A program made the position numbers and the translations under genes. The notes beneath the pieces were generated by a model that did not search any database, was not told the origin of the DNA, and saw only the letters and a program-made list of their open reading frames with translations. Below, in pieces: positions 63,313 to 64,000 of a stretch of 64,000 bases of DNA (the stretch's first letter is position 1; each line of letters opens with the position of its first letter). The stretch is taken from positions 248,001 to 312,000 of the forward strand of contig VBAH01000028.1 of NCBI GenBank assembly GCA_005884685.1, in the 5' to 3' direction. The stretch comes from Alphaproteobacteria bacterium. Lineage in GTDB: Bacteria > Pseudomonadota > Alphaproteobacteria > Rhizobiales > Xanthobacteraceae.

Positions 63313-64000
63313 CTACATTCTGGCGAGCTCGGCCATCCCGTCCGCGAACTCGACCTGCGGCCGCCAGTCCAATTCCGCGCGCAGGCGCGAAGAGTCCGCC
63401 GTGATGTGGCGTACATCGCCGAGCCGATAGCCGCCGGTGACGACGGGCTCGCGGCCGTTCAGCGCCCTGGCCAGCGCACGCGCCATGTCGCCGACCGTGC
63501 GCGGCGTCCCCGAACCCACATTGTAAGCGCGCACGCCGTCGCCATGCTGCTCGCAGGCCGTTACCGTCGCGGCTGCGACGTCGCGCACGTGCACGAAATC
63601 GCGCCGCTGGCGCCCGTCCTCGAAGACCTGCGGCGCCTCGCCGCGCTTGAGCGCCGAGGTGAAGATCGCCGCCACCCCGGCATACGGCGTGTCGCGCGGC
63701 ATGCCCGGGCCATAGACATTATGATAGCGCAGCGCGGCGACCGCGCCGCCGGTGAGCCGCGCCCAGTTGGCGGCGTAGAATTCCTGCGCCACCTTGCTGC
63801 TCGCATAGGCGTTGCGCGGATCGAGCGGCGTGTCCTCGCTGACCAGCGCGGGCGCGAGCGGCTCGCCGCAATGCGGGCAGGGCGGCTCGAACCGCCCGGC
63901 GGACAACGCGGCTTGCGTGCGCGGCGCCGGCGTGATCGCACCGTGTTCCGCGCAGTGGCCGAGCCCTTCGCCATAGACGACCATCGAGCTTGCGAGCGTG
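63313..64000 (-). CDS. NAD-dependent epimerase/dehydratase (5' part missing)
   Basis: The gene enters from the right edge; about 229 codons are visible and the N-terminal NAD-binding part is outside. Visible are 'SSMVVYGEG' (active-site Ser/Thr region), an insert with 'EPPCPHCGEPLAP' (a CxxC, possibly metal-binding), 'NAYASSKVAQEFYA' (YxxxK), 'LRYHNVYGPGMP' and 'RRDFVHVRDVAAA'. The CxxC insert and overall pattern resemble dTDP-L-rhamnose 4-epimerase-type SDRs, but the exact sugar is not certain. Confidence 0.85.
   Translation of the reverse strand, partial: TLASSMVVYGEGLGHCAEHGAITPAPRTQAALSAGRFEPPCPHCGEPLAPALVSEDTPLDPRNAYASSKVAQEFYAANWARLTGGAVAALRYHNVYGPGMPRDTPYAGVAAIFTSALKRGEAPQVFEDGRQRRDFVHVRDVAAATVTACEQHGDGVRAYNVGSGTPRTVGDMARALARALNGREPVVTGGYRLGDVRHITADSSRLRAELDWRPQVEFADGMAELARM

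Overview
The window is GC-rich chromosomal DNA of an alphaproteobacterium, most likely a Hyphomicrobiales (Rhizobiales) member near Bradyrhizobium, Rhodopseudomonas or Xanthobacteraceae. The evidence is a RcdA-type CtrA-degradation adaptor with a full CtrA box upstream, the DUF4164-zapA-6S RNA-formyltetrahydrofolate cyclo-ligase order, the coxB-coxA-ctaB-coxF-ctaG-coxC-DUF983-SURF1-thrC-M16 peptidase run, an IalB-family protein, a BA14K-like protein, and many short palindromic intergenic repeats of the kind common in this group. Most genes look like stable core genes. I see no prophage, complete insertion sequence, CRISPR array, rRNA or tRNA.

Layout. 1-6.7 kb: a 7TM-PAS-GGDEF signalling protein cut by the left edge, a GH3 glycosidase, a quinone oxidoreductase, DUF1192, and a three-gene metal-like operon (DUF2946, outer-membrane protein, PCuAC-like protein). 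6.9-10.5 kb: CtrA box, candidate sRNA with terminator, rcdA, rpmE, an ABC exporter and a small secreted protein. 10.7-14.1 kb: a MacA/MacB-type export operon. 14.6-20 kb: BA14K-like protein, a MotA-like/OmpA-like pair, suhB, and a Tat-signal MmgE/PrpD protein. 20-29.3 kb (minus strand): tkt, gap, pgk, fba, thiE-like and a Sel1-repeat protein, with an oppositely oriented esterase between pgk and fba. 29.5-34 kb: small membrane proteins, DUF4164-zapA, 6S RNA, 5-formyl-THF cyclo-ligase, a YmdB-type phosphoesterase and yebC. 35-40 kb: ruvC-ruvA-(cytidine deaminase)-ruvB followed by a rearranged segment (frameshifted phosphoesterase, NUDIX fragment fused to a second ruvB tail, NADAR protein) and ybgC. 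40-46 kb: GST/TetR pair, hydrolase, XRE regulator between palindromes, CPA2 antiporter and two secreted proteins. 46-50 kb: tldD-ccdA-ccdB on one strand and a SLOG-SLATT-like gene on the other. 50-62.8 kb: IalB, the aa3 oxidase and assembly cluster, thrC, M16 peptidase, GNAT and CoA transferase. 62.8-64 kb: two very short membrane ORFs and a right-truncated sugar-nucleotide epimerase.

How it fits together. The cox cluster encodes the catalytic subunits plus haem O synthesis (CtaB) and likely assembly factors (CtaG, SURF1). The glycolytic/Calvin-type genes form one colinear block. ruvCAB resolves Holliday junctions. The most notable places are the tldD-ccdAB arrangement (TldD/TldE are linked in E. 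coli to CcdA turnover), the neighbouring SLOG-SLATT-like gene, the scar after ruvB, the CtrA box lying over a structured RNA upstream of rcdA, and palindromic repeats that supply stop codons of neighbouring genes.
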